This document shows, in pieces, positions 21,467-29,287 of a DNA stretch of 64,000 bases; the first letter of the stretch is position 1; each line of letters opens with the position of its first letter. Under the pieces are notes generated by a model. The model searched no databases. It was not told where the DNA came from and saw only the letters and a program-made list of their open reading frames with translations. The DNA is taken from positions 62,001 through 126,000 of the forward strand of contig NZ_PJBC01000060.1 in the NCBI RefSeq assembly GCF_002836515.1. Direction: 5' to 3'. The translations under genes were made by a program, and so were the position numbers. The stretch comes from Pseudomonas sp. Choline-02u-1 (GTDB lineage Bacteria; Pseudomonadota; Gammaproteobacteria; Pseudomonadales; Pseudomonadaceae).

Positions 21467-21595
21467 TCAGGCGCGCCAGTGGCTAAACCAATACCCAAAA
21501 TAAAAAGTGGCAGGAGCGCAGGTTTCATTCACCCGGACAGCCGCAACCGAGCGCAGGGCGCTGGCGATGCAAGACTGTGAAGGGGCGTTGAACAT
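21467..21595 (-). CDS. Aromatic amino acid leader peptide of the DAHP synthase attenuator
   Basis: 42-residue peptide with a CGGAGA ribosome site 8 nt before ATG 21595. Residues 31-40 are FYFGYWFSHW: seven aromatic residues (three Phe, two Tyr, two Trp) in ten codons, directly before the stop. The strong terminator at 21390-21419 follows about 48 nt later. The RNA over codons Phe33-Gly34-Tyr35 (TTTGGGTAT, 21491-21499) is perfectly complementary to ATACCCAAA just beyond the stop codon (21459-21467), giving the expected 1:2 pairing of an attenuator. Low charging of aromatic tRNAs should stall the ribosome here and permit read-through. Confidence 0.8.
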   Translation of the reverse strand: MFNAPSQSCIASALRSVAAVRVNETCAPATFYFGYWFSHWRA

Positions 21596-21631
21596 GGTCT
21601 GTCTCCGTTGAATGCGCCGAGCTTACTCGAC

Positions 21632-21647
21632 GCTGATACGCGTCAGC
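21632..21647. promoter_or_regulatory. Near-palindrome upstream of the DAHP synthase leader
   Basis: GCTGATACGCGTCAGC is a near-perfect dyad located 37-52 nt upstream of the leader-peptide ATG, where a promoter or operator is expected. No consensus -35/-10 pair is convincing here. Operator function is a guess. Confidence 0.3.
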
Positions 21648-21738
21648 AATCAGAAAATGCTATTGCCTGCTGCCCGAAACGACTATCAGTGGCAAACCAG
21701 ACGGGTGAATCGCATTTTACGGTTACGGAGAAAACCGA

Positions 21739-22182
21739 ATGATCTACTGGATTCGCCATGCCACGGTCGACGATCTGGCTTTTGCGCGGGATCTGACCTG
21801 TCGCAACATGCTGCGCTATTACATCGATCATGATCTGCTGTGGCAGGACGAGGCGTTTGACGCAGGCTGGCAGTCTCGTGAAAACTGGATAGTCCTGCAG
21901 GGTGAAACGCCAATCGGCTTTTTCAGTCTGAGCCAGGATGCACGGGCGCTATACATACGCGAACTGCAAATTGCTCAGGCCTGGCATGGGCGGGGTGCCG
22001 GTTCCTGGTGCATAGACCAGGTTATCGAGATGGCTCGTCAGGCAAGACGACCCGCACTCAGGCTGACCGTGTTCGAGAACAACCCGGCGCAAGAACTGTA
22101 TGCACGCAAAGGGCTGCACAGAGTGGGCAGGGACGAGTGTTTCATCAGGATGCAGCTTGATTTGAGTACAGCTGTGCGCTGA
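21739..22182 (+). CDS. GNAT-family N-acetyltransferase
   Basis: 147-residue stand-alone GNAT domain. The central strand ALYIRELQIAQAWHGRGAGSW contains motif A (Q/R-x-x-G-x-G/A as WHGRGAGSW, the acetyl-CoA pyrophosphate loop), and LRLTVFENNPAQELYARKGL is the C-terminal motif B. It transfers an acetyl group from acetyl-CoA to an amine; the substrate is unknown. GGAG ribosome site before ATG 21739. It is divergent from the DAHP synthase leader and 127 nt upstream of gacA. Confidence 0.88.
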   Translation: MIYWIRHATVDDLAFARDLTCRNMLRYYIDHDLLWQDEAFDAGWQSRENWIVLQGETPIGFFSLSQDARALYIRELQIAQAWHGRGAGSWCIDQVIEMARQARRPALRLTVFENNPAQELYARKGLHRVGRDECFIRMQLDLSTAVR

Positions 22183-22309
22183 AACCCACGGCCGGCAAGC
22201 CCTGAATGATGAATTGAAACTTTTTAAATGCGGCTTTCCGCTAGGTGTGTCTGGCACTTTTTGCTAAGGTGTCCGGCATCCCAATAAGACCATATCGCGA
22301 GGTGTCTGC

Positions 22310-22951
22310 TTGATTAGGGTGCTAGTGGTCGACGACCATGATCTCGTTCGCACAGGCATTACACGGATGCTGGCCGATATTGATGGCCTGCAGGTGGTAG
22401 GGCAGGCCGAGTCAGGTGAAGAGTCCCTGATCAAAGCCCGTGAGTTGAAGCCTGACGTAGTGCTCATGGACGTCAAGATGCCCGGCATCGGCGGCCTCGA
22501 AGCCACACGGAAATTGCTGCGCAGCCACCCGGACATCAAGGTGGTTGCCGTTACGGTGTGCGAAGAAGACCCTTTCCCGACGCGCTTGCTGCAGGCAGGG
22601 GCCGCCGGTTATCTGACCAAGGGCGCAGGTCTGCCGGAAATGGTGCAGGCCATTCGATTGGTCTTCGCCGGGCAGCGTTATATCAGTCCGCAAATCGCCC
22701 AGCAGTTGGCGATCAAATCATTCCAGCCGACCAATGATTCGCCGTTCGATGCTTTGTCGGAACGGGAAATCCAGATCGCGTTGATGATCGTCGGCTGTCA
22801 GAAGGTCCAGATCATTTCCGACAAATTGTGCCTGTCGCCGAAAACCGTGAACACCTACCGCTACCGCATTTTCGAAAAGCTTTCGATCAGCAGCGACGTC
22901 GAGTTGACACTGCTCGCGGTACGGCACGGCATGGTGGATGCCAGCGCCTGA
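22310..22951 (+). CDS. gacA: Response regulator GacA
   Basis: 213 residues, NarL/FixJ-type regulator. Receiver domain with Asp8, Asp9, phospho-acceptor Asp54 (VLMDVKMPG) and Lys104 (YLTKGAG); C-terminal LuxR helix-turn-helix ([43 protein letters not shown], broken here only for description). The sequence is almost identical to the known GacA of fluorescent pseudomonads. Phosphorylated by GacS, it activates the small RNAs that titrate RsmA/RsmE, controlling secondary metabolites, exoenzymes and biofilm. Translation starts at TTG 22310, as in other Pseudomonas gacA genes, with GAGGTG upstream. It is followed 2 nt later by uvrC. Confidence 0.97.
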   Translation: MIRVLVVDDHDLVRTGITRMLADIDGLQVVGQAESGEESLIKARELKPDVVLMDVKMPGIGGLEATRKLLRSHPDIKVVAVTVCEEDPFPTRLLQAGAAGYLTKGAGLPEMVQAIRLVFAGQRYISPQIAQQLAIKSFQPTNDSPFDALSEREIQIALMIVGCQKVQIISDKLCLSPKTVNTYRYRIFEKLSISSDVELTLLAVRHGMVDASA

Positions 22952-22953
22952 CC

Positions 22954-24777
22954 ATGACCGAGACATTCGATTCCAGTGCTTTCCTGTCGACCGTGAGCGG
23001 TCGGCCGGGCGTCTATCGCATGTTCGACAGCGAGGCGCGCCTGCTGTACGTGGGCAAAGCGAAAAACCTGAAGAAGCGCCTGGCCAGCTATTTCCGCAAG
23101 ACCGGCCTGGCGCCGAAGACCGCCGCACTGGTCGGGCGTATCGCTCAGGTTGAGACAACCATCACCGCCAACGAAACCGAAGCGCTGTTGCTTGAACAGA
23201 CGCTGATCAAGGAATGGCGACCGCCTTACAACATCCTGCTGCGCGACGATAAATCCTATCCGTACGTGTTTTTGTCAGACGGGCAGTTTCCGCGCCTGAG
23301 CATCCATCGCGGTGCAAAAAAGGCCAAGGGCAAATATTTTGGCCCGTATCCGAGTGCCGGTGCTATCCGCGAAAGCCTGAGCATCCTGCAAAAAACCTTT
23401 TTCGTCCGTCAGTGCGAAGACAGTTATTACAAAAACCGCACTCGTCCATGCCTGCAATACCAGATCAAACGTTGCAAGGCGCCGTGTGTGGGTTTGGTCG
23501 AGCCGGACGTCTATGCCGAAGACGTGCGTCACTCGGTGATGTTCCTTGAGGGGCGCAGTCATGCGTTGACCAACGAGTTGTCCACCGCGATGGAAGAGGC
23601 GGCGATCAACCTCGAATTCGAACGCGCCGCCGAATTGCGCGACCAGATTGCCTTGCTGCGCCGGGTGCAGGACCAGCAGAGCATGGAAGGCGGAACCGGT
23701 GATATCGACGTCATTGCCGCATTCGTCAACCCTGGCGGTGCCTGCGTGCACCTGATCAGCGTTCGCGGCGGCCGAGTGCTGGGCAGCAAGAATTTCTTCC
23801 CTCAGGTCGGTATCGAGGAGGACGTCTCCGAAGTCATGGCGGCGTTCCTCGGCCAGTACTACATCAGCAGCCCTGAACGCGATCTGCCGAGCGAGTTGAT
23901 CGTCAACGTGGTTCATGAAGATTTTCCTGCGCTGATCGAAGGCATCCATACCTTGCGCGGTCGCGAGTTGGCGATCAGCCATCGGGTACGTGGTACCCGT
24001 GCGCGCTGGCAACAACTGGCCGTAACCAACGCCGAGCAAGCGTTGGGCGCGCGTCTGGCCAACCGTCAGCACACTGCCGCGCGGTTCGATGCACTGGCCG
24101 AGGTGCTGAATCTGGATGAGCCGCCCCAACGTCTGGAATGCTATGACATCAGTCATTCCAGCGGCGAGGCGACGGTTGCGTCCTGTGTGGTGTTCGGGCC
24201 GGAAGGCGCGATCAAGTCGGATTACCGCCGTTACAACATCGAAGGCGTCACTGCGGGCGACGATTATGCGGCCATGCATCAGGCACTCACGCGACGCTTC
24301 AGCAAGCTCAAGGACGGGGAGGGCAAGCTGCCGGACATCCTTTTGGTGGACGGGGGCAAAGGGCAATTGTCTATGGCCCGTGACGTGCTCAACGAACTGG
24401 CAGTGCCGGATCTGATACTTTTGGGCGTAGCCAAGGGCGCCACCCGCAAGGCTGGGTTCGAAACGTTGTATCTGAATGATGCAGCGCACGAGTTCACTTT
24501 GCGCGGCGACTCGCCCGCATTGCACCTTATTCAGCAGATTCGTGATGAGGCACACCGCTTCGCGATTACGGGACATCGCGCCCGTCGCGGCAAGACTCGC
24601 CGAACCTCGACCCTGGAAGGTGTCGCAGGGGTAGGGCCGACACGCCGACGTGACCTGTTGAAACATTTTGGTGGATTGCAGGAGCTGTCTCGTGCAAGCA
24701 TCGAAGAGATCGCCAAAGCCCCGGGGATCAGTAAAAAGCTCGCAGAGTCGATTTATGCGAACCTGCATAGTGAGTAG
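22954..24777 (+). CDS. uvrC: Excinuclease ABC subunit C
   Basis: 607 residues, the standard length. N-terminal GIY-YIG nuclease ([21 protein letters not shown]) making the 3' incision, a Cys-containing region ([13 protein letters not shown]), UVR domain binding UvrB (about 200-235), RNase H-like nuclease with [10 protein letters not shown] for the 5' incision, and a C-terminal double helix-hairpin-helix ([31 protein letters not shown]). It makes both cuts in nucleotide excision repair. ATG 22954 lies 2 nt after the gacA stop, so the two are co-transcribed, as in other gammaproteobacteria (uvrY-uvrC). Confidence 0.97.
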   Translation: MTETFDSSAFLSTVSGRPGVYRMFDSEARLLYVGKAKNLKKRLASYFRKTGLAPKTAALVGRIAQVETTITANETEALLLEQTLIKEWRPPYNILLRDDKSYPYVFLSDGQFPRLSIHRGAKKAKGKYFGPYPSAGAIRESLSILQKTFFVRQCEDSYYKNRTRPCLQYQIKRCKAPCVGLVEPDVYAEDVRHSVMFLEGRSHALTNELSTAMEEAAINLEFERAAELRDQIALLRRVQDQQSMEGGTGDIDVIAAFVNPGGACVHLISVRGGRVLGSKNFFPQVGIEEDVSEVMAAFLGQYYISSPERDLPSELIVNVVHEDFPALIEGIHTLRGRELAISHRVRGTRARWQQLAVTNAEQALGARLANRQHTAARFDALAEVLNLDEPPQRLECYDISHSSGEATVASCVVFGPEGAIKSDYRRYNIEGVTAGDDYAAMHQALTRRFSKLKDGEGKLPDILLVDGGKGQLSMARDVLNELAVPDLILLGVAKGATRKAGFETLYLNDAAHEFTLRGDSPALHLIQQIRDEAHRFAITGHRARRGKTRRTSTLEGVAGVGPTRRRDLLKHFGGLQELSRASIEEIAKAPGISKKLAESIYANLHSE

Positions 24778-24809
24778 AATGCCCCTTCACCTCGTAGCCA
24801 GTTGTGCCG

Positions 24810-25370
24810 ATGAATATCCCTAATCTGATTACCGTTCTCCGCGTCCTGCTCATCCCGATCTTCATTCTGCTGTTTTATTTGCCTTACCAGTGGAGTTACA
24901 TGGCTTCTGCCTCGGTGTTTGCCTTCGCGGCCGCAACCGACTGGCTCGATGGTTATCTGGCGCGCCGACTGGAACAAAGCACACCCTTCGGTGCGTTTCT
25001 CGATCCGGTCGCCGACAAGCTGATGGTTGCAGTTGCTCTGGTCTTGCTGGTGCAGGAACACGGCAACCTCTGGCTCACGCTGCCCGCAGCGGTGATCATT
25101 GGTCGCGAGATCGTGATTTCGGCACTGCGCGAATGGATGGCCGAACTCGGCGCCCGGGCACAGGTTGCAGTGTCCAATCTGGGCAAATGGAAAACCGCTG
25201 CGCAAATGCTCGCACTGGTCATACTTCTGGCCCATCCAAAGGCTTTCAACTTCTGGGTCGTGCTCGGTTATACGCTGCTGATCGTATCGGCAGGGCTGAC
25301 GCTGTGGTCGATGGTTCAATACCTCCGCGCCGCATGGCCGCACCTGAAGACGGATGTCGAAAAGAAATAA
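24810..25370 (+). CDS. pgsA: CDP-diacylglycerol--glycerol-3-phosphate 3-phosphatidyltransferase
   Basis: 186-residue integral membrane enzyme making phosphatidylglycerol phosphate. The CDP-alcohol phosphotransferase motif is complete: Asp44, Asp47-Gly48, Ala51-Arg52, Gly61, Asp65 and Asp69. About four to five hydrophobic helices. ATG 24810 is preferred over an in-frame GTG at 24804 because it begins the conserved MNIPNLIT N-terminus. It follows uvrC by 32 nt and precedes the tRNA genes, the usual Pseudomonas order. Confidence 0.96.
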   Translation: MNIPNLITVLRVLLIPIFILLFYLPYQWSYMASASVFAFAAATDWLDGYLARRLEQSTPFGAFLDPVADKLMVAVALVLLVQEHGNLWLTLPAAVIIGREIVISALREWMAELGARAQVAVSNLGKWKTAAQMLALVILLAHPKAFNFWVVLGYTLLIVSAGLTLWSMVQYLRAAWPHLKTDVEKK

Positions 25371-25390
25371 AAGTTTTTTGAATCAAGGGG

Positions 25391-25418
25391 TTGACGGGGC
25401 TTCTTAATTCTATAGAAT
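25391..25418 (+). promoter_or_regulatory. Sigma-70 promoter of the tRNA-Gly/tRNA-Cys operon
   Basis: TTGACG, a 16-nt spacer and TAGAAT, with a predicted start around 25425, just before tRNA-Gly at 25431. A GC-rich discriminator (GCGCCACACC) follows the -10, as in stable-RNA promoters. Confidence 0.72.
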
Positions 25419-25430
25419 GCGCCACACCAA

Positions 25431-25506
<76 letters not shown>

Positions 25507-25552
25507 ATTTGTACAGTGTTTGTTGTTGCGCTACTGACAGCGAATACTTTGA

Positions 25553-25626
25553 GGCCGAGTAGCAAAATGGTTATGCAGTGGATTGCAAATCCACCTACGC
25601 CGGTTCGATTCCGACCTCGGCCTCCA
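25553..25626 (+). tRNA. tRNA-Cys (anticodon GCA)
   Basis: 74 nt with encoded CCA. Acceptor stem GGCCGAG/CTCGGCC, anticodon loop ATTGCAAAT, T-loop GTTCGATTC. It lies 46 nt after tRNA-Gly and probably belongs to the same transcript, ending at the terminator just downstream. Confidence 0.97.
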
Positions 25627-25631
25627 CTATC

Positions 25632-25666
25632 AAAAACCCCGTAGATCAATGATTTACGGGGTTTTT
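25632..25666 (+). terminator. Intrinsic terminator after tRNA-Cys
   Basis: AAAAACCCCGTAGATCA pairs with TGATTTACGGGGTTTTT (one G-U pair) and is followed by a T-run, so a strong terminator for the tRNA operon. Its A-rich left side makes it usable in the reverse direction too, for the GAF gene transcribed towards it. Confidence 0.9.
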
Positions 25667-25710
25667 TGTTGTCTTCGAAAAAGAGTGGAATTGCGCATCC
25701 TTCAAAAAGA

Positions 25711-26250
25711 TCACTCAGCCACGCACGCTCCTGTCTTTATATGGCTGGCGCCTTCCACTGTCAGATTCGAGAAAAAGATACAGCCGATAAGCCGTGCGAA
25801 CAGCGTCAGTGTCTCTGCCAGGTCAGGGTTATCAAACAGAACAGACCTCGAATCAAGAGCACAAAGCGCGCCCCACAGTCGTCCGTCCGGCAGGAAAACC
25901 GGAGCGCCGGCGTAGCTTTCAATTGAATATTGCTTCACTACGGGACGCGACGAAAGTCTTCCGTCCTGGCTGATTTGTGGAAGGAAGAGGGCTTGAGGAT
26001 CCCTGCGAAACTCACTGCAAAGCGTAGTCTCCAGATCCAGCGTGTCGCCGACATTTATCCCCAGTTCGATCGGATCGTAGGCCGAACAGACTATCCATTC
26101 GGTTTCTGTGAATTTTGCGATGCCAGCGAAGCGCGTGCCGGTCAACCGGGTGACGAGCTGCAAAATATTGGTGGTCGCTTCGATTTCGGCGATTGCCGAG
26201 CGCTCCTCGGGGCTCAAAGACGCTTTGAGAACGGTGTCACTCATTTGCAT
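25711..26250 (-). CDS. GAF-domain protein
   Basis: 179 residues made almost entirely of one GAF domain (about 20-170): ATTNILQLVTRLTGTRFAGIA, a middle TLCSEF segment and SYAGAPVFLPDGRLWGALCALD. Such stand-alone GAF proteins can bind small ligands or, as fRmsr-type GAFs, reduce free methionine sulfoxide. The cysteines here (residues 55, 88 and the TLC region) do not obviously match the fRmsr trio, so a sensor is more likely. An AGGAGA site lies 9 nt before ATG 26250. It is transcribed against the flanking tRNA genes and sits inside the tRNA-Gly/Cys/Leu cluster that is more compact in other pseudomonads, which suggests a later insertion. Confidence 0.82.
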   Translation of the reverse strand: MQMSDTVLKASLSPEERSAIAEIEATTNILQLVTRLTGTRFAGIAKFTETEWIVCSAYDPIELGINVGDTLDLETTLCSEFRRDPQALFLPQISQDGRLSSRPVVKQYSIESYAGAPVFLPDGRLWGALCALDSRSVLFDNPDLAETLTLFARLIGCIFFSNLTVEGASHIKTGACVAE

Positions 26251-26644
26251 TCGGTTAAATCTCCTGATTGCTTGTACATCCCTGAGCTGAGCTCTGGTGA
26301 CGTTTAGTGGAAGTCAGCGCCTGTGAGGCGGGATGCGGTGTAAAAACGGTAAGCGGGTTACATGCAGTCGCTGATTCCGGCGTCATCGTTTAGCGTAGAC
26401 ACCCCGGCGAGTCATGGGTTGCTTCTTCATGATCGCCAGCGCAGAAAAATCTCTGGCCCGTACAGTGAATGTAGTGGTAACCTTTTGATCTTGTTGGGTT
26501 TTAGCTTCGGTTTCGAGTTTGGCTAGCGCGTTTTTTATCAAGCTTCAGCCTCAACTTCAAACACGCTACATAGCACAATGATTTAAATGGCTTTTTAGCT
26601 CTCATGGCCAGCAAGATTTAGTCTCCAAATCTGCCACTGCGAAC
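26251..26644. other. Intergenic region, no gene seen
   Basis: About 390 nt between the GAF gene and the tRNA-Leu promoter. It becomes AT-richer towards its right part (26470-26600) than the surrounding sequence. No ORF with a plausible start and ribosome site, RNA gene or long repeat was found. It must hold the promoter of the GAF gene. Confidence 0.5.
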
Positions 26645-26673
26645 TTGCTTCACCGGGATGTGATGTATATATT
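26645..26673 (+). promoter_or_regulatory. Sigma-70 promoter of tRNA-Leu
   Basis: TTGCTT, a 17-nt spacer and TATATT, followed by a GC-rich stretch (CCCCGCTCGG). The predicted start near 26680 leaves a leader of about 70 nt before tRNA-Leu. Confidence 0.7.
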
Positions 26674-26748
26674 CCCCGCTCGGCTTTTCAAGCGGTCATC
26701 CTGTCTGGATCGCAACCGCAACGCTGAACCAATCAACACCGCGCTACC

Positions 26749-26835
26749 GCCCGAATGGCGAAACTGGTAGACGCATGGGACTTAAAATCCCCCGCTCGTA
26801 AGGGCGTGCCGGTTCGATTCCGGCTTCGGGCACCA
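26749..26835 (+). tRNA. tRNA-Leu (anticodon TAA)
   Basis: 87-nt class II tRNA with a long variable arm (CCCGCTCGTAAGGGCG region) and encoded CCA. Acceptor stem GCCCGAA/TTCGGGC, anticodon loop CTTAAAA, T-loop GTTCGATTC. It reads UUA/UUG. Confidence 0.97.
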
Positions 26836-26841
26836 TCTTTC

Positions 26842-26880
26842 AACAAAGGCCTGCTAGCGAAAGCTACGCAGGCCTTTGTT
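26842..26880 (+). terminator. Terminator after tRNA-Leu
   Basis: AACAAAGGCCTGC-TAGC-GAAA-GCTA-c-GCAGGCCTTTGTT: a long stem closed by a GAAA tetraloop starting 6 nt after the tRNA CCA end, then TTCGTTT. A shorter relative with the same loop lies at 28523-28558. Confidence 0.85.
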
Positions 26881-26948
26881 CGTTTACGCTTCGCTATTTT
26901 GGCTTTTGCCGCGTCGATCAACGACGCAACCCGCCGGGCGGTCGCTGA

Positions 26949-28247
26949 TCAGCTGTCACCGCGCTGCGCTACCCATTCGCCACTAATCGCATCCACCATG
27001 GCCGGATGCTCTTCCGCTGCCACGCGCAAATCCTCGGTGACCCGCAATTCCGCACCCGTAGGCGAAAAGGTGGCTGCCGCCGTGAACGGTGCGGGATTGG
27101 CCGGCACCGGGCGTTTGCCCCGGCGCCAGAAGAAAAAGCTGACCATGCACAGGTTGACCACTGCAAATACCCAGAACAGGCCGTTGGCGCCGAACGAGCT
27201 CATCACCGGCGAGATCATCATCGGGCTGATGGCCGAGCCCAGCGAGTTGATCAGCAGCAAACCCTGAATCATTGGTACGAGTGTTTCGGCGGGGGCGCGG
27301 TCTGCTGCGTGGCTGACGGCAACCGGATACAGCGCGAACACGCCGCCACCGAGCAGAAACAACATCACCGCGAGCATTGTCATGGAAAGCGGCATCAGCA
27401 CAATCACCAGCGATAACACGGTGCACGCAACCGCCAACAGAGTGAGCACCTGCACGCGATCCGTGCGGTCGGACCAGCGTCCGACCGGGTACTGCAGCAA
27501 CATCGCGCCGAGAATCGTCCAGGCCATCATGCTGCCGACTTCACCGACGTCCAGCCCGCTGCGTTGCAGATACAACGGCAACAACGTGTAAATCGCCGCG
27601 ATGGTCAGCCCCGAGCCGAAACAGCCGACCAGCCCGGTCGGCGTCACGCCCAGCAATTGTCGTGGCTTGAGCGGCTCGACGTGATCGAGCAGCGGCGACA
27701 CCCGTGGCAGGATCACGATCGGCAGTACCGACAACGCAGCGAGCATGCCGGCAACCATGAACGGCGCGCTGTCGCTCATGCCCGTGATGGTTCCCAACGT
27801 CGCCTGTCCGAGTACGCCGGCGCCATAGAGGACGATCATGTACAGCGCGAGCAAACGCCCGCGAATTTTTTCGTCACCTGCCAAGAGCAGCCAGCTTTCG
27901 ATCACCAGAAACACACCGACCGTGGCCCAGCCGTTGATCAGGCGCAGAATCAGCCAGCCCCAAGTGTCATAGAACAGACCCTGCAGCAAAATCGTCACCG
28001 CTATCAGCGAGGCAAAGCTGCCGTAGGCCCGAATGTGGCCGATGCGCAGAATCAGCCGGTCATTGAACACCGCGCCGAGCGTCAGGCCCATGAAATAGGC
28101 CGACGAAACAATCCCGATCATCGTTGCCGAGGTACCGGCGGCGTCCAGGCGAAGGGTGGTCAGGGAGGAAAGAAAACCATTGCCCAAAGCAATAATGAAC
28201 AGCCCGAGCAGGGGCGCCAGCGCCATGGCCAGCAAACGCGGAGACAT
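26949..28247 (-). CDS. MFS transporter (UhpC/YcaD-like sugar/drug exporter type)
   Basis: 432-residue major facilitator with 12 hydrophobic segments. N-terminal half includes the motif-A-like loop GAVFNDRLILRIGHIRAYG, and the middle and C-terminal half the repeat GRWSDRTDRVQVL. The C-terminal tail after the last helix is about 60 residues long and hydrophilic. The substrate is unknown. ATG 28247 has a GAGG ribosome site 5 nt before it and gives a normal first helix; the frame continuing to 28361 is unlikely to be translated. It is convergent with tRNA-Leu. Confidence 0.85.
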   Translation of the reverse strand: MSPRLLAMALAPLLGLFIIALGNGFLSSLTTLRLDAAGTSATMIGIVSSAYFMGLTLGAVFNDRLILRIGHIRAYGSFASLIAVTILLQGLFYDTWGWLILRLINGWATVGVFLVIESWLLLAGDEKIRGRLLALYMIVLYGAGVLGQATLGTITGMSDSAPFMVAGMLAALSVLPIVILPRVSPLLDHVEPLKPRQLLGVTPTGLVGCFGSGLTIAAIYTLLPLYLQRSGLDVGEVGSMMAWTILGAMLLQYPVGRWSDRTDRVQVLTLLAVACTVLSLVIVLMPLSMTMLAVMLFLLGGGVFALYPVAVSHAADRAPAETLVPMIQGLLLINSLGSAISPMMISPVMSSFGANGLFWVFAVVNLCMVSFFFWRRGKRPVPANPAPFTAAATFSPTGAELRVTEDLRVAAEEHPAMVDAISGEWVAQRGDS

Positions 28248-28570
28248 AAAAACCTCAAGAAATAGAACAGCGCAACGTGCGCCTCTGCGCATGCGGTTGC
28301 CAGGCTGGAACAGGTGTTGTGAAAATGTCTGCCGATCGGGCAGGGCGGTTGCGTCGGACAAGGTCCGCCTTGCAGTTCCGCCTCCCTGACGAGACGCGCG
28401 ATAGCAAGAGCGCGCGGGATTCTAAGGCTTGCGCAGGATTTGCCAATAGCTGAAAGCTGCGACGTTAGGACGCAGGCTGTTCCGACATGAGGCTGAAGAC
28501 CAATCATCAAGCTCAGCTCCAACAAGGGCCTGCCAGCGAAAGCTGACCCAGGCCCTTGCTCATTGCAGCC
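28248..28570. other. Intergenic region between the MFS gene and the PL7 lyase gene
   Basis: About 320 nt. The left part must carry the MFS gene promoter; no consensus was picked. Near its right end lies the hairpin 28523-28558. No further gene was seen. Confidence 0.5.
28523..28558 (-). terminator. Hairpin downstream of the PL7 lyase gene
   Basis: CAAGGGCCTG / CAGGCCCTTG with an inner CAGC-GAAA-GCTG stem. It lies 13 nt past the stop of the lyase gene on the minus strand, but without a clear U-tract. It resembles the tRNA-Leu terminator in stem and GAAA loop. Confidence 0.55.
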
Positions 28571-29245
28571 CTAGGTATGTGAAATCAACAAATCACTGAT
28601 GATGCAAATCGAGCCATCCTCAGGCGGGGTGGCGTCGGTGTAATCGATCTGGTTGTAGACCCCGCCGTGGAAGTTGAACACCTGCGAATTCCAGGTTGAA
28701 TCGAGCTGCAAGTCGCCTGATGTCCCTACTACGCCGTTGTAGTCGACCGTGACTCGGGCGACGCCGGCAGAGTTCGCGCGAATGGTCACCTTGAACTTTG
28801 CGCCCAGCGGCACGCCCTTGAGCACCGTAGTGTTGACTGGCGTGGCCTGGTTGAAGCTCTGGCGGAAGCCCATGGTGATGTTGCCTTTCTGCCAGAACAC
28901 TTTGATCACCGGGCCGTCGTCGTTTTTCACGTGCATCTGTGAGATGACGACCTTTTGCGCTGAACTGACCTTGGTCACGGTCATCTCTTGATCGTTGAGG
29001 TGGTCAGCGGCGCTGGCCAGCGACCAATAGAAGGATTCCTTCCATTCGCAGCGGGTTCGGTGGGTGCTCTTGCTCGAGGCGCCTTTGGTCGGCGCGGACA
29101 GTTGCAGTGACCCGTCCGGCAGCACCGTGACGATGCTGGGGAACTGCGCGATCGCCTCGGCGCCGTTGAGCTCCAGTGCCACCGGATTGGTCGCCGAGAC
29201 GGGAACCGGAGTGGAGAGGGTGAGATTGCTGATGTTTACGGCCAT
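28571..29245 (-). CDS. Polysaccharide lyase family 7 (alginate-lyase-like) protein
   Basis: 224 residues forming the PL7 beta-jelly-roll. The three family motifs are recognisable in variant form: RTRCEW (63-68, for R-x-E), QMH (103-105, for Q-I/V-H) and FHGGVYNQ (192-199, for YFKAGVYNQ with Tyr197). PL7 enzymes cleave alginate by beta-elimination. No signal peptide is visible, so it is either cytoplasmic or exported by another route. It is encoded between two MFS genes and 42 nt downstream of one of them. Alginate or a related uronic-acid polymer is the likely but unproven substrate. Confidence 0.8.
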   Translation of the reverse strand: MAVNISNLTLSTPVPVSATNPVALELNGAEAIAQFPSIVTVLPDGSLQLSAPTKGASSKSTHRTRCEWKESFYWSLASAADHLNDQEMTVTKVSSAQKVVISQMHVKNDDGPVIKVFWQKGNITMGFRQSFNQATPVNTTVLKGVPLGAKFKVTIRANSAGVARVTVDYNGVVGTSGDLQLDSTWNSQVFNFHGGVYNQIDYTDATPPEDGSICIISDLLISHT

Positions 29246-29287
29246 GGTTTCTACTCCTGACGATAAAAATCATTCTCGCTGCAAGCC

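Noticed and set aside
22245-22290. TGGCAC...TGC sequence upstream of gacA resembling a sigma-54 promoter
   Set aside because: GG and GC are only 8 nt apart instead of 10, so RpoN would not recognise it.
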